Shown: positions 23,920-35,000 of the stretch, in pieces | Layout: every line of letters begins with the position of its first letter | Numbering within the stretch: position 1 is the stretch's first letter | Assembly: GCF_020497125.1 (NCBI RefSeq) | Contig: NC_059073.1 | Location: 20,047,225-20,111,224 of the forward strand | Source: Mauremys mutica | Lineage: Eukaryota > Chordata > Testudines > Geoemydidae | Reading direction: 5' to 3' | Length of the DNA stretch: 64,000 bases | Program-made: the position numbers and the translations under genes | Notes under the pieces: model-generated | Seen by the model: only the letters and a program-made list of their open reading frames with translations | Told to the model about the DNA's origin: nothing | Database searches by the model: none

Positions 23920-24331
23920 GAACATACGAACGGCCATACTGGGTCAGACCAATGGTCCATCTAGCCAAGTATCCTGTCTTCCAGCAGTAGCCAATACTAG
24001 TTGTTTCAAAGGGAAGGAATGGAACAGGGCAATTATCAAATGATCCATCTCCTATTGTCCAGTCCCAGCATCTGATAGCCAGAGGCTTAGGGACACCCAG
24101 AGTATGAGGTTGCGTCCCCGACCGTCTTTTGCTAATAGCCATTGATGGACCGATCTTCCAGGAATTTATCTAATTCCTTTTTAAATCCAGTCACACTTTT
24201 GGCCTTCACAGCCTGGCAATGAGGTTCACATATTATTGACTGTGTGAGGTGTTAAGAAATACTTCCTTTTGTTTGTTTAAACCTGCAGCCTATTAATTTC
24301 ACGTGGTAACCTCTGGTTCTTGTTGTTACAG
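23920..24331 (-). mobile_element. CR1 LINE 3' fragment (tail type as at 1207 and 39391)
   Basis: Begins at the left with the complement of the CR1 tail (gaacatacgaacggccatac then tgggtcagaccaatggtcca) and continues into the C-terminal coding region (aattcctttttaaatccag). No open frame survives. Confidence 0.85.
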
Positions 24332-24980
24332 TGTTTGGAGTGGCTCACAATTGTGAGTGCCTACCTCAGGGCAGATTGTCAGAAAACAGGGCAGACAACC
24401 CAAACTGGTGGTGTGTTCTAGAATTAAATTTCACCAAGTCCATACCAGATGCAAACTGCTGGATCACTATACCAGTCTCACCATGGAGTCACAGACAGAC
24501 ACCTTAGCCTCTCCTGCCTATCTTGCACCAAGACAAATTGAAGTTTGTGATAAAAGATTATTTAACCCAAAAATCACATCACATCAGGTTTCTCCCAGTC
24601 CCAAGGGACCAGTCACTCACCTCAGATCAATTGGTACTCCAAATCTTACACCAAAGACAATGCTGGCAGCCAATTCCATAATAAACTAACTAGGTTTATT
24701 AGCTTAAAAAATGAATAAGAGTTACTGAGAGGTTATATCAAGTAGAATATAATAACAGTTGAGTTAAAGTTTGTAAGTCCAAAATGATAGCAGAGATGTA
24801 ATAATCTGCCAGTTTCCCAAAAGTCCCTCAGGGCTACCCAGAATAACTCTGGGGATCTCTGTCTTCTCGTTTAGTTATTCCACATTCTTGTTCAGTCCAG
24901 ATATAAAGGATCTCTCTTTGAATCAGTACTTATAGCTTCCTTTCACAGACAACAATCTGACAAGTGTCTGTACCCATACA
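24332..24980. other. Unassigned noncoding sequence
   Basis: A 110-codon plus frame at 24357-24689 has no family features. Nothing else recognised. Confidence 0.45.
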
Positions 24981-25259
24981 CAGGGGCGGCTCCAGGCCCC
25001 AGCACGCCAAGCGCGTGCTTGGGGCAGCAAGCCGCAGGGGGCGCTCTGCCGGCGCCGCGAGGGTGGCAGGCAGGCTGCCCTCGGCGGCTTGCCTACGGAG
25101 GGTCCGCTGGTCCCGCCCCTTCGGCAGATCTCCCGCAGGCATGCCTGCGGAGGGTCCGCTGGTCCTGCGGCTTCGGAGGACCTCCCGCAGCGCAGGCAAG
25201 CCACCGAAGGCAGACTGCCTGCCGTGCTTGGGGCGGCAAAATGCCTAGAGCCGCCCCTG
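24981..25259. mobile_element. GC-rich hAT-type MITE, copy 2 (279 bp)
   Basis: Perfect 8-bp duplication cccataca (24973-24980 and 25260-25267). Ends caggggcggctccagg and cctagagccgcccctg form good inverted repeats. It holds two dyad modules (around 25128-25160 and 25180-25200) and is the shortest of the five copies. Overlapping frames up to 128 codons are compositional. Confidence 0.92.
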
Positions 25260-25504
25260 CCCATACAATGACCAGTTGCTTTGAATTTAGCACTCTTCTT
25301 CATTTGCATTCAAGGAGTTGTTTAGTTACAGGGATACACACAATGTAAATGCCTGCCATTACCATGTAATAGGAGTAGATAAATGAAAACAATAAAAGTA
25401 ACATTACATTAGTTTCATGCCGTTCTAACCCCTGAATACACTCTTACATTAACACACGCTATGATCTAGGGTTATTTATTTACCAGGCATGCATAATGGA
25501 AATG

Positions 25505-27009
25505 CAATGTAGTAATAATGTAGATGTGATATACCTTGAATTTAGTAAGTCGTTTGATACTGACTTGCATGACCTTCTCATAAACAAACTAGGGGAATAC
25601 AACCTGTACTATACAATACAATACTATAAGGTGGGTGCATAACTGGTTGGAAAACTGCTCTGAGAGAGTAATTATCAGTGGTTCACAATCAAGCTGGAAG
25701 GACATATCAAGTGGGGTCTCACAGGGATCAGTTCTGGGTCCAGTTCTGTTCAATATCTTCGTCAATGATTTAGATAATGGCATAGAGCAGAGGTGTCCAA
25801 ATTGCGGCTCGCAAGCCACATGTGGCTCTTTTACAATTAAATTGTGCTTCACAGAGCCCCCCAGCCCCACTTCCCCATCTATTCTCCACCTACCAGACTG
25901 GAGGGAGCAGGGAGCTCAGGGCTTCTGGACTTGCAGCGGGGTGATAGGCTAGGGGCTTCTGCGGGAGATGACCGGTGCCTGCTGAGAATGGGGGGGCACA
26001 ATTGAAAGGTTCAGCCACCCCCAACAGCTTGAGTCACCGCCCGCCCCCAAGCACATCGCCTCTCTTAGCCTTAGTGGCCCTTCCCTGCAGCTCCCAGCTA
26101 TCTGCCGCTGCCTCTCCCCACACATGCAGCTCCCAGATTGCTGACTCCAGCAGCTGCCATGCACAGAGGGGTCCTGGTGGTACCATGTGACCAAGTGGGG
26201 CCAGCAAACCCTGGGAAAAATATGTGGGGGGGCATGGGACCTCACATACCCCCTCTGCATCACCTCCAGTTCTGCCCAGTGGGGAAGTGTTCTTGGGGTT
26301 TCAGCCCTGCAAGGTGCACCAGCTAGGGTTCAAGGCTTCATCAGGAGTTGGGCTGAAGCCTGGAGCCCCAGCAGGTTCGCCTTGGCTCTCAAACTTCTCA
26401 AGATTGTCGTATACGGCTCACGGGTCAGTTAGTTTGGCCACCCCTGGCATAGAGAGTAAACTTATAAAGTTTGGGGATGGGGGGTTGCGAGTGCTTTGGA
26501 GGATAGGATTAAAATTCAAAAAGATCTGGACAAACTGGAGAAATGGTCAGAAGTAAATAGGATGAGATTCAATAAGGACAAATGCAAAGTACTCCACTTA
26601 GGAAGGAACAATCAGTTGCACACATACAAAATGGGAAATGACTGCCTAGGAAGGAGTACTGCAGAAAGGGGTCTGCAGGGCCTGGTGGATCACAAGCTAA
26701 ATATGAGTCAACAGTGTAACGCTGTTGCCAAAAAAAAGTGAACATAATTCTGGGGTGTATTAGCAGGAGTGTTGTAAGCAAGACACGAGAAGTAATTCTT
26801 CTACTCTAGACCCCACTGATTAGGCCTCAGCTGGAGTATTGTGTCCAGTTCTGGGCACCACATTTCTGCAAAGATGTGGACAAATTGGAGAACATCCAGA
26901 GAATAGCAACAAAAATGATTAAAGGTCTAAAAAACATGACTTCTCAGGGATGATTGAAAAAACTGGGTTTGTTTAGTCTGGAGAAGAGAAGACTGAAAGG
27001 GGACTTGAT
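25505..27009 (+). mobile_element. CR1 LINE fragment, split by a hAT element
   Basis: Plus-strand CR1 of the same subfamily as the outer copy at 7726. It runs from a degraded KAFD palm block (about 25525) through WKDISSGVSQGSVLGPVLF (25635-25780) and a mutated FADD block (KFGDGG), which is interrupted by the hAT at 25788-26446, to the thumb and C-terminal regions. It stops abruptly at 27009, where an oppositely oriented CR1 begins at the equivalent site. The usual 3' end is missing. Confidence 0.88.
25788..26446. mobile_element. Non-autonomous hAT element (659 bp)
   Basis: Perfect 8-bp duplication gcatagag (25780-25787 and 26447-26454). Ends cagaggtgtccaaattgcgg and agtttggccacccctg are imperfect inverted repeats of a kind common in vertebrate hAT elements. 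The subterminal cggctcgcaagccacatgtg also fits. No transposase frame is present. It is inserted within CR1 RT sequence, so it is younger than that CR1. Confidence 0.92.
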
Positions 27010-28934
27010 ATCCCCCTTTAGTCATCTCCTTTCCAAGCTGAACAGTCCCAGTGTTTTTAATCTTCTCATATGGAAGCTTTTCCATACCCTTCATAATTTT
27101 TATTGCCCTTTTCTGTACCTTTTCCACTTCTAATATCTTTTTGCAATGGAGTGACCAGAACTGCATGCAGTAGTCAAGGTGTGGGAATCTATATAGTGGC
27201 ATTATGATATTTACTATCTTTTTATCTATTCCTTTCCTAATGGTTCCTAACATTCTGACAGCTTTTTTGACTGCCACTGCACATTGAGCAGATGTTTTCA
27301 GAGAATGACTTCAAGAGCTCTTTCTTGAGTAGTAACAGTTAATTTAGATCCCATCACTTTGTATGTATAGTTGGGATTATGTTTTCCAGTGAGCATTACT
27401 TTGCATTTATCAACATTGAATTTCATCTGCCCTTTTGTTGTCCTGTCACCCAGTTTTGTGAGATCTCTTTGTAACACTTCACAGCCAGCGTTGGATTTAA
27501 CTATCATGAGTAATTTTGTATCATCTGCAAACTTTGCCACCTCGCAAAGTTTGCTCCTTTTCCCAGATCATTTATGAATCTGTTGAATAGCACTGGTCCC
27601 AGTATGGTCCCAGCATAGACACTGCTTGGGGGACACCACTATTTACCTCTCTCCCTTTTGAAAACTGATAATTTATTCCTACCCTTTGATTCCTGTCTTT
27701 TAATCAGTTATTGATCCATGGGAGGACATGCCCTCTTATCCCATGACAGCTTACTTTGCTTAAGAACCTTTAATGAGGGACCTTGTCAAAAACTTTTTGA
27801 AAGTTCAAGTACACTAAATCCATTGGATCACCTGTGTACACATGTTGATTGACCCCCTCAAAGAATTTTAATAGGTTGGTGAGGCATGATTTCCCTTCAC
27901 AAAAGCCATGCTGACACTTATCCAACAAATGGTGTTTACCTGTGTCTGATAATTCTGTTCTTTACTATAATTTCAACTAATTTGCCTGGGTACTGAAGTT
28001 AAGCTTATCAGACTAATTGCCAGGATCACCTTTGGAGCCTTTTTTTTAAAAAAAGGAATCACATTAGCTATCCTCCAGTCATCTAGTACAGAGAGGCTGA
28101 TTTGAGTGATATGTTACATACCAGAGTTAGTAATTCTGCAATTTTATATTTGAATTTCTTCAGAACTCTTGGCTGAATGCCATGTCGTCCTGGTGACTTA
28201 TTACTATATAATTTATCGATTTGCTCCAAAATCTCCTCTAGTGACACCTCAATCTGGGACAGTTCCTCAGATTTGTCACCTAAAAAGAATGGCTCAGGGA
28301 TGGACATCCTCCCTCACATCCATCACAGTAAAGAATGTTGCAAGGAATTCATTCAGCTTCTCTGAAATGGCCTTGTCTTCCTTGAGTTCTTTGTTAGCAC
28401 CTCAGTTGTACAGTGGCCCCACTGATTGTTTGGCAGGCTTCCTGCTTCTGATATGCTTAACAAATTTTTGCTGTCAGTTTTTGAATATTTTGCTAGTTGC
28501 TCTTTGAATTTTTTTTGGCCTGCCTACTTATGCTTTTACACTTGACTTGCCACAGTTTATGCTCCTTTCTATTTTCCTCACTAGCATTTGACTTCCCGTT
28601 TTTAAAGAATGCCTTTTTACCTTTAACCATCTCTTTTACACTGTTATTTAGCCATGGTGGCATTTTTCTGGTCCTCTTACTATTTTTTTTTTAAATCTGG
28701 GGTATACATTTAATTTGAGCCTCTTTTATGATGTTTTTGAACAATTTCCACGCAGCTTGCAGGCATTTCACTCTTGTGACTGTTCCTTTTAAAATTTCCA
28801 TTTAACTAGCTTCCTCTTTTTTGTGTGGTTCCCCTGTCTGAAGTTAAATGTTACTGTGCTGGGCTTGTTTGGTATTCCCCTTCCCCCTGCGCCGGATGTT
28901 AAATTTAATTATTCATTACCGAGTGGGAACATTC
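27010..28934 (-). mobile_element. CR1 LINE fragment in opposite orientation
   Basis: Minus-strand CR1 of the subfamily seen at 1-1207. From left to right on the minus strand come the C-terminal and thumb region (26927-27277), the FADD region (KFADDTKLLMIVKSNAG, 27298-27540), palm and fingers (27560-28080), the pre-RT linker (28083-28307, with SLEEILEQIDKLYSNKSPG) and part of the region after the endonuclease. It lacks its own 3' end, starting at 27010. All frames are broken. Confidence 0.88.
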
Positions 28935-29831
28935 ATATGAGTATTTCACCTATTTTGACCATATTCAGTCCTGTAGCTCTAATTCCATAAGGGAAGCTGT
29001 TCCACTATTTTGGAAATATAGCCTGGTATGTGTCATATTGCACTATTTCAATCTTGGACTGGAATCTACAGAAGTTTCTGCAGTTACGTATGAAAACTCA
29101 CCCTCTGCTTGGTATGCACATTCTACAACCTGATGCTTCTCTTTCCTCCATCGCACGTTATTGTTGTCCCACTAGCTAAAGAGGAATGGAGGAGGCACCA
29201 TATGTGTCAGATACCAGACACGTCACTGAATGCATCTTTGGAAAATGCTCAGATACTATGGTGATGGGTGGAATGTAAATAGAAGTATGAAGCCCATCTA
29301 GCATATTTCAGAGTTAGTGGCTGGGGGAAATGACTGACTCTTAAACATTCAAAGATTCCCCGTAATGTTTGAAACTGTGACTGTCTTTTGGGAGAAATGC
29401 CTGATAAAAAGGAGCCATCCTCAACTCTGCTCAGTAGGGGCTTCTTTTTGGCAGCACCAGTCTTCATAAACCAAGAGCTAGGCCCCAAACTTTAAAGGTT
29501 AAGATTAAGGATGGGGAGTTTTGAGAAAAGACTTTTCTATGCAACACTTCAGTCCTCTTCATTCTGCTCAAGAGAGGAAAAACGATTAGTGAAGCAACTG
29601 CCAAGTGGAAAACATTACCACCGTTTGGAGTCGCCCTCAGGGCCAAGTCTGACTATATGTGAGGCCTGCTGCAGAAAACTACCCAGACAAATGTTACTAA
29701 GAGCCATACATCTTTCATAAACATGCAGTTAAAATATATCATTTTCTCTGCCCTTTTGTTTAATAGACCTTGCTCTGTGTGATCTGAATCTTTAGTAGGC
29801 TCACTCCTAACTGAAGCTATTTTGCCAACAG
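28935..29831. other. Unassigned noncoding sequence
   Basis: Short frames only; nothing recognised. Confidence 0.45.
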
Positions 29832-30137
29832 TCGCTATGTCTACACTGCAGCTTATGCCAGCGTAACTTATGTCACTCAGAGGGTTGAATAAATCACCCT
29901 CACACACCCGCTCCCCCAAGCAACGTAAATTACACTGACATAAGCGTCGGTGTGGGCAGCAATGTCGTTGGGAGAGCTTCTCCCGCCAACATCGCTACTG
30001 ATGCTCACGGGGGCTGGAGTAGTTAAGCCAATGGACGAGCTCTCTCCTGTCAGCTCAGAGAAGCTACATTAGAGAGATTGCAGCTGCACTGGTGCAGCTG
30101 TGCCGCTGTGAACGCTCTAGAGTAGCCAGGCCCTAAA
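29832..30137. mobile_element. Harbinger-like MITE, diverged
   Basis: Left part contains gctatgtctacactgcagct; the right end is gagtagccaggccctaa. Turtle-type MITEs with tctacactgcag ends and TAA/TTA targets look like this. Left terminal bases are mutated, so the exact left end and duplication are unsure. No coding capacity. Confidence 0.55.
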
Positions 30138-30390
30138 AAATGGAATTTAAGGTTTACCATAGGTTCTCGTCTACATTTTCCATAGTGACTAGTGATTTTG
30201 GGTGCCTCAGGTTCTGGATCCGGTACTGAACCACCTTACAGGAGCACTGTTTCCAGAAAGTGCCAAGCACCTGCTCGCATAAAAATCAAGTTTCTCATGT
30301 TGGGCACACAAAGTCACTTTTAGGCATCTGTCAATATTTTGTAATTGTGTGATAATTTTTTTTTGAATGGGTGTGTCTTATAGGTAATAA

Positions 30391-30569
30391 AGGAGCTATA
30401 CCAATCTCCTAGAACTGGAAGGGACCTTGAAAGGTCATTGAGTCCAGCCCCCTTCCTTGACTAGCAGGACCAATTTTTGCCCCACTATCTTAAGTGGCCT
30501 TCTCAAGGATTGAACTCACAACCCTGGGTTTAGGAGGCCAATGCTCAAACCACTGAGCTATCCCTCCCC
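30391..30569 (-). mobile_element. Tortoise Pol III (Cry I) SINE
   Basis: On the minus strand the element starts ggggagggatagctcagtgg. The A box (tagctcagtgg) is at 30550-30560 and the B box (ggttgtgagttcaatcc) at 30507-30523, a typical tRNA-like Pol III promoter. The 3' part (ggactcaatgacctttcaag, then gtcccttccagttcta) resembles the CR1 tail, which would let CR1 machinery mobilise it. I recognise this as the cryptodire turtle SINE family; it is the best single pointer to the host. Confidence 0.85.
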
Positions 30570-31049
30570 ACTTGCTACAATGGAATTCACTTTTTCCACT
30601 TGTAATGAACATTCAGAGTGGGAGGCTAGTTCTTACACTGGTGATGCCATTGTTTGATATGTTGAAAGGCAAGAAGGAATTTCACTCCACTGTGAGAGCT
30701 CCTTTGCTGCAGGTAAAGATGGTTACTTTTGCACGCATCACAATGAGAGCCAATTATAACTTAACTGACCTTTCTATTAAGATGCCTGCCAGCATATACT
30801 CTGTCCTTATAAGGAATAGAGTCTGCTTCTGTTCACAGCAGATTTGGGAAGCTTATTGTTTCATGCACCTGCCTATGAGGCTCATAGGGATGGAGTCAGC
30901 AACAGAAGAGTACACTGCTTAGTTTGATCCTAGTGGCAGCATTCCAGTGCAATATTCATTTGAACAATCCCAGGAGAAAGACTGGTTCTAGAAATCATCA
31001 TAGCTAATACCTTAAAGAAATGCTAGTAACGTGCCATTTATATCTCTAT
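30570..31049. other. Unassigned noncoding sequence
   Basis: A 116-codon plus frame (30572-30922) has no domain or family features. Confidence 0.45.
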
Positions 31050-31230
31050 CTTCAAAAATGTTAATCCCCACAATAGCCATGTGAGGCAGGTGACTACTGT
31101 AAGTATTACCCACATTTTACAGATGGGATGCTGCGAAGGAGGGATTATGTTGCATGTACAAGCTCACAGAGGGAAGTCATAGAGAAGATTGATTAGGACT
31201 CAGGAGCTGCCAGCTCCCAGTCACGTGCCT
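31050..31230 (-). mobile_element. MIR-like SINE
   Basis: Reverse orientation, with tacccacattttacagatgg (31107-31126) as middle block and a degraded head at the right near 31200-31225. Confidence 0.6.
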
Positions 31231-31783
31231 AGATCACAATCTTTTGTGATTTTTTTTTTGCACTTCTGTAGCACTTTTACAGACATTAGTTGTTCAGCCA
31301 GAGCCATAATCCTCAGTAATTCACTCTTTTGAATACTGTCTGTTGTCCCTGTGTGTGTTTTACACTGATAGAAAGAATTACTTTGATCAGATTGTTACAC
31401 ACTGTGTGCAGGGTTGGCGGGGATTTACAGGGGGAAGAGGAAGGAGGAGCCTCTTCCCGCTCAGACCTCTGTGCAGCTGAAAGACACCACGGGCTAGGCA
31501 GCAACTGCCAGTAGTGTTAGCCTCTCCCAAAGGAGCAGGTGGGGAGGGGAGTAGAACTTTGCCTTTCTGCTTAGCAGATCAACACACATGGCTATGTGGA
31601 GACAGATTGTCCATTGCACTCTCCCAGGATAGTGGAGCTGTCACCGAAGAGCATGGTCCGTGGGTGTCACCTGGAAGAACTCTGAATCCACAAGCATTCC
31701 TTCTGAGGGCTCCTGCAGCATCCCAGCCCCCGCCACATCCCACTCAGGTGTGGCTGAGGCCACAGACCTGTTACGTTTACACC
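31231..31783. other. Unassigned noncoding sequence upstream of the gypsy element
   Basis: Nothing recognised; the 113-codon frame ending at 31855 overlaps the LTR and is not a gene. Confidence 0.45.
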
Positions 31784-31788
31784 AACAG

Positions 31789-31937
31789 TGTTGTGTATTT
31801 GGTTGTCATGGTTTTTGCTGCTATGGCAACTGAGTTAGAGTATTATGGTCTGTAAATAAAATGGAGGTTTTGGTTAGCTGTCTGCTCTCTGTCCTCAAAT
31901 GATTGCTTCCTACTCCGGCTGCCCCAAGGATATAACA
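31789..31937 (+). repeat. 5' LTR of gypsy element (149 bp)
   Basis: Begins tgttgtgtatttgg and ends ggatataaca (TG...CA). Contains aataaa at 31855-31860, a possible poly(A) signal that is also present in the 3' copy. It is very short for an LTR. It differs from the 3' LTR at two positions, near gctctctgtcctcaaatg. Confidence 0.96.
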
Positions 31938-31938
31938 C

Positions 31939-31957
31939 TGGCGACGAGGGTGGGATT
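31939..31957 (+). promoter_or_regulatory. Primer binding site, tRNA-Ser(GCT) type
   Basis: tggcgacgagggtgggatt starts one base after the LTR. It is complementary to the 3' end of vertebrate tRNA-Ser(GCT), including the CCA, over 19 bases, judged from memory of that tRNA. It would prime minus-strand DNA synthesis. Confidence 0.8.
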
Positions 31958-32061
31958 CTGGTGCTGCTCCAGTAACAGAAGGAAGTAGAAATCAAGGTAA
32001 AGACCAAACAAAGAAAAAAAGCTGCTTCTTTGCACTGACTGTGAAAGTGAAACTAAAAATC

Positions 32062-35000
32062 ATGGCTACTCTGACCAGGCCCCTGGAGCCTTTTGATGAG
32101 AATATAGAGCAGTGGCATGTGTATACTGAGCGTTTTGAGCTTTTTTTTATTGCAAATGACATTACAGAAGTGAAGAAGGTGCCAATATTCTTAAGTGTTG
32201 TAGGGGCTAAAACCTACTGTCTGCTACACAGCTTACTGCACCCTGTTAAGCCAGCAACTAAATCTTACAGTGACATCGTGGAAATCCTGGGGTCCCATTT
32301 TTCCCCCAAACCACTGGTAATTGCTGAAAGATATAGGTTCCACAAAAGAGACCAAAAGGAAGATGAAACAGTTGTACAATTTGTAGCCATTTTAAAAAAG
32401 CTAGCAGAACACTGTGAATTTAAAGAAATGTTAAATGATGCCCTGCGTGACAGGTTAGTGTGTGGCCTGTACAGTGAAGCTATACGGAAGCGCCTACTGA
32501 CAGAGGCTCAGCTTACCTTACAGAAGGCTGTTGATATTGCTGTCTCCATGGAACTGGCTACAAGGGAGGCACAATACATCGGTGCACCCCCTAGGGTGCA
32601 AAAAGTGTCACAAGAACCGACCCACAAAACTGTGCAGAGTCAAGAATGTTACCGCTGTGGTAAGCTGGGTCACCAGGCATCAGAATGCTGGTGTAAGGAC
32701 CTGGTGTGTCGACACTGTGGCAAAAAGGGACACATTGAGTGTGCCTGTAAACAAAAGAAAAAGAGGCCTGTGGTCTGGCCGACAAAAAGAGGAACCTTGC
32801 ATACTCTAGAGCAGACCCAGGATGATCAAGGAGACACCTCATCACAAGAGGAAGTGCCACTGCATGTTTTGTCTTTGGCAGCGGGCTCACATGAATACTG
32901 GGTAACCCCCTTACGGGAGGGCAAACCTATACGCATGGAACTGGACACCGGTGCAGCTGTCTCGCTGGTCTCTGAGACTGTGTATAAAGAAAAGCTACAG
33001 CATCTTCCGCTTAAGGCAACAAAAACTGTTCTGAAGACGTATACGGGAGAAGCTGTGCCCATGGTGGGCACTATTGATGTTAAGGTGGAGCTCAATGGAC
33101 AGGCCGCTAGATTGCCACTGTTTGTGGTGAGAGGTAACTACCCAGCCTTAATGGGTAGGTCTTGGCTTGGGAAGATTCAACTGAACTGGGCAGAAGTGCA
33201 CCGGATGACTAAAGAAGAAACCAGTCTAACCCCTATACTAAGGAAACATGCTGCTGTTTTTGGAGATGATTTGGGAAGTATGAAGGGAATCACTGTGACA
33301 TTGAACATTAAACCTGACAGTCCACCAAAATATCTGAAAGCCCGAACTGTGCCATATGCCATCAGTCCAAAGGTTGAAGCAGACCTGGAGCGCCTGGTCA
33401 CCAATGGAGTCCTAATACCAGTTACCCATAGCTCATGGGCCACTCCTATCGTTCCAATAGTGAAGAAAGATGGCTCTCTCCGGATTTGCGGTGATTTTAA
33501 AGTCACTGTCAACCCAGTGTTGTGTGCAGAGCAATACCCGCTTCCCCGCATCGATGACCTCTTCGCAGGCCTGGCTGGGGGACAAAAGTTCAGTAAAATT
33601 GATCTGAGTCAAGCATATTTACAGATGCACGTCGATGAAAAGTCCCAAGAGCTGTTGACTATTGTGACTCATAAGGGGCTTTATCGATACTGTCGCCTAC
33701 CCTTTGGAATAACATCGGCTCCCGCCCTGTTCCAGAGAGCTATGGACCAGATCTTGTGTGGCTTGTCAGGAGTTCAGTGCTATCTGGATGACATCCTGGT
33801 CACTGGAAGAAATGAAGAGGATCACTTAAAGAATTTAGAGGCTACCCTACAAAGATTGGAAGAGTATGGCCTACGAGTACGCAAAGACAAGTGTGAATTC
33901 TTCAAGCCCTCTGTTGAATATTTGGGACACATCATCGATTCTGCAGGTCTTCATAAGGCCCCTGCAAAAGTTAAAGCTATTGTGGAGGCTCCCCCACCAC
34001 GAAATGTAAGCCAGCTGCGCTCGTTTCTAGGACTACTGAACTATTATGGAAAGTTCATCTCACAGTTAGCCACACTGCTAAAACCACGTCACGAGCTCCT
34101 TGGGCAGAACAAGGCCTGGAAGTGGACTGAAGCCTGTGATGTTGCATTTAACAAAGCTAAGGATGCATTGTTAAATTCTGAAGTTCTAACGCACTTTGAT
34201 CCATCCTTACCCCTGCAATTGGCCTGCGATGCCTCCCCTTATGGAGTGGGAGCAGTCGTGTCACACATTATGCCTTCGGGAGAAGAGAGACCTATTGCTT
34301 TTGCTTCACGCACTCTAAGCAAAGCAGAAACTAACTACGCCCAAATCGAACGTGAGGCATTAGGAATTGTTTTTGGAATTCGGAAGTTTCATCAGTACCT
34401 CTTTGGGCGAAAGTTTACTCTTCTTACAGACCATCGACCTCTGACGTCAATTTTTGGACCCTACACAGGCATTCCCCCATTAGCTGCTAGTCGTATGCAA
34501 CGTTGGGCATTGTTACTTTCAGCACACACATATGAAATCAAATATCGGAAATCCACTCTGCACGGCAATGCAGATGGCCTCTCGAGGTTGCCTTTGCCGG
34601 TCAAACATCAAGATAGTGCCCAAAAGGAAATCTTTTACTTTGAACAGGTAGAGAATACACCCATCACTGCTATTCAGATAAAGAAGGCAACTCGCGTTGA
34701 CCCAGTATTGTCCCAAGTTATGGACCTGGTGATGCATGGAAAATCTCGACAAACCTCTCCGGTCTCATCCGACCTTGTTCCCTACATGTCCAAACGGATG
34801 GAGTTATCGGTCCAATCTGATTGTTTGTTGTGGGGGAGACGTGTCATTATTCCACCACCGCTGAGATCACAGATGTTAGAACAGCTACATTCCGGTCACT
34901 GTGGAATAGTGCGCATGAAGGAAATTGCACGAAGCTATTTTTGGTGGCCTGGATTGGACAGCGCTATTGAAGAGAAGGCAAAAGCTTGTATGTCATGTCA

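Noticed and set aside
30507..30569. Possible tRNA gene (A and B boxes)
   Set aside because: The boxes belong to the Cry I SINE head; no cloverleaf with intact acceptor stem and anticodon arm can be supported, and CR1-like tail sequence follows.
32041..32061. GTG start seven codons before the gag ATG
   Set aside because: Eukaryotic translation would use ATG 32062, which begins a gag-like N-terminus; the upstream codons are just open sequence.
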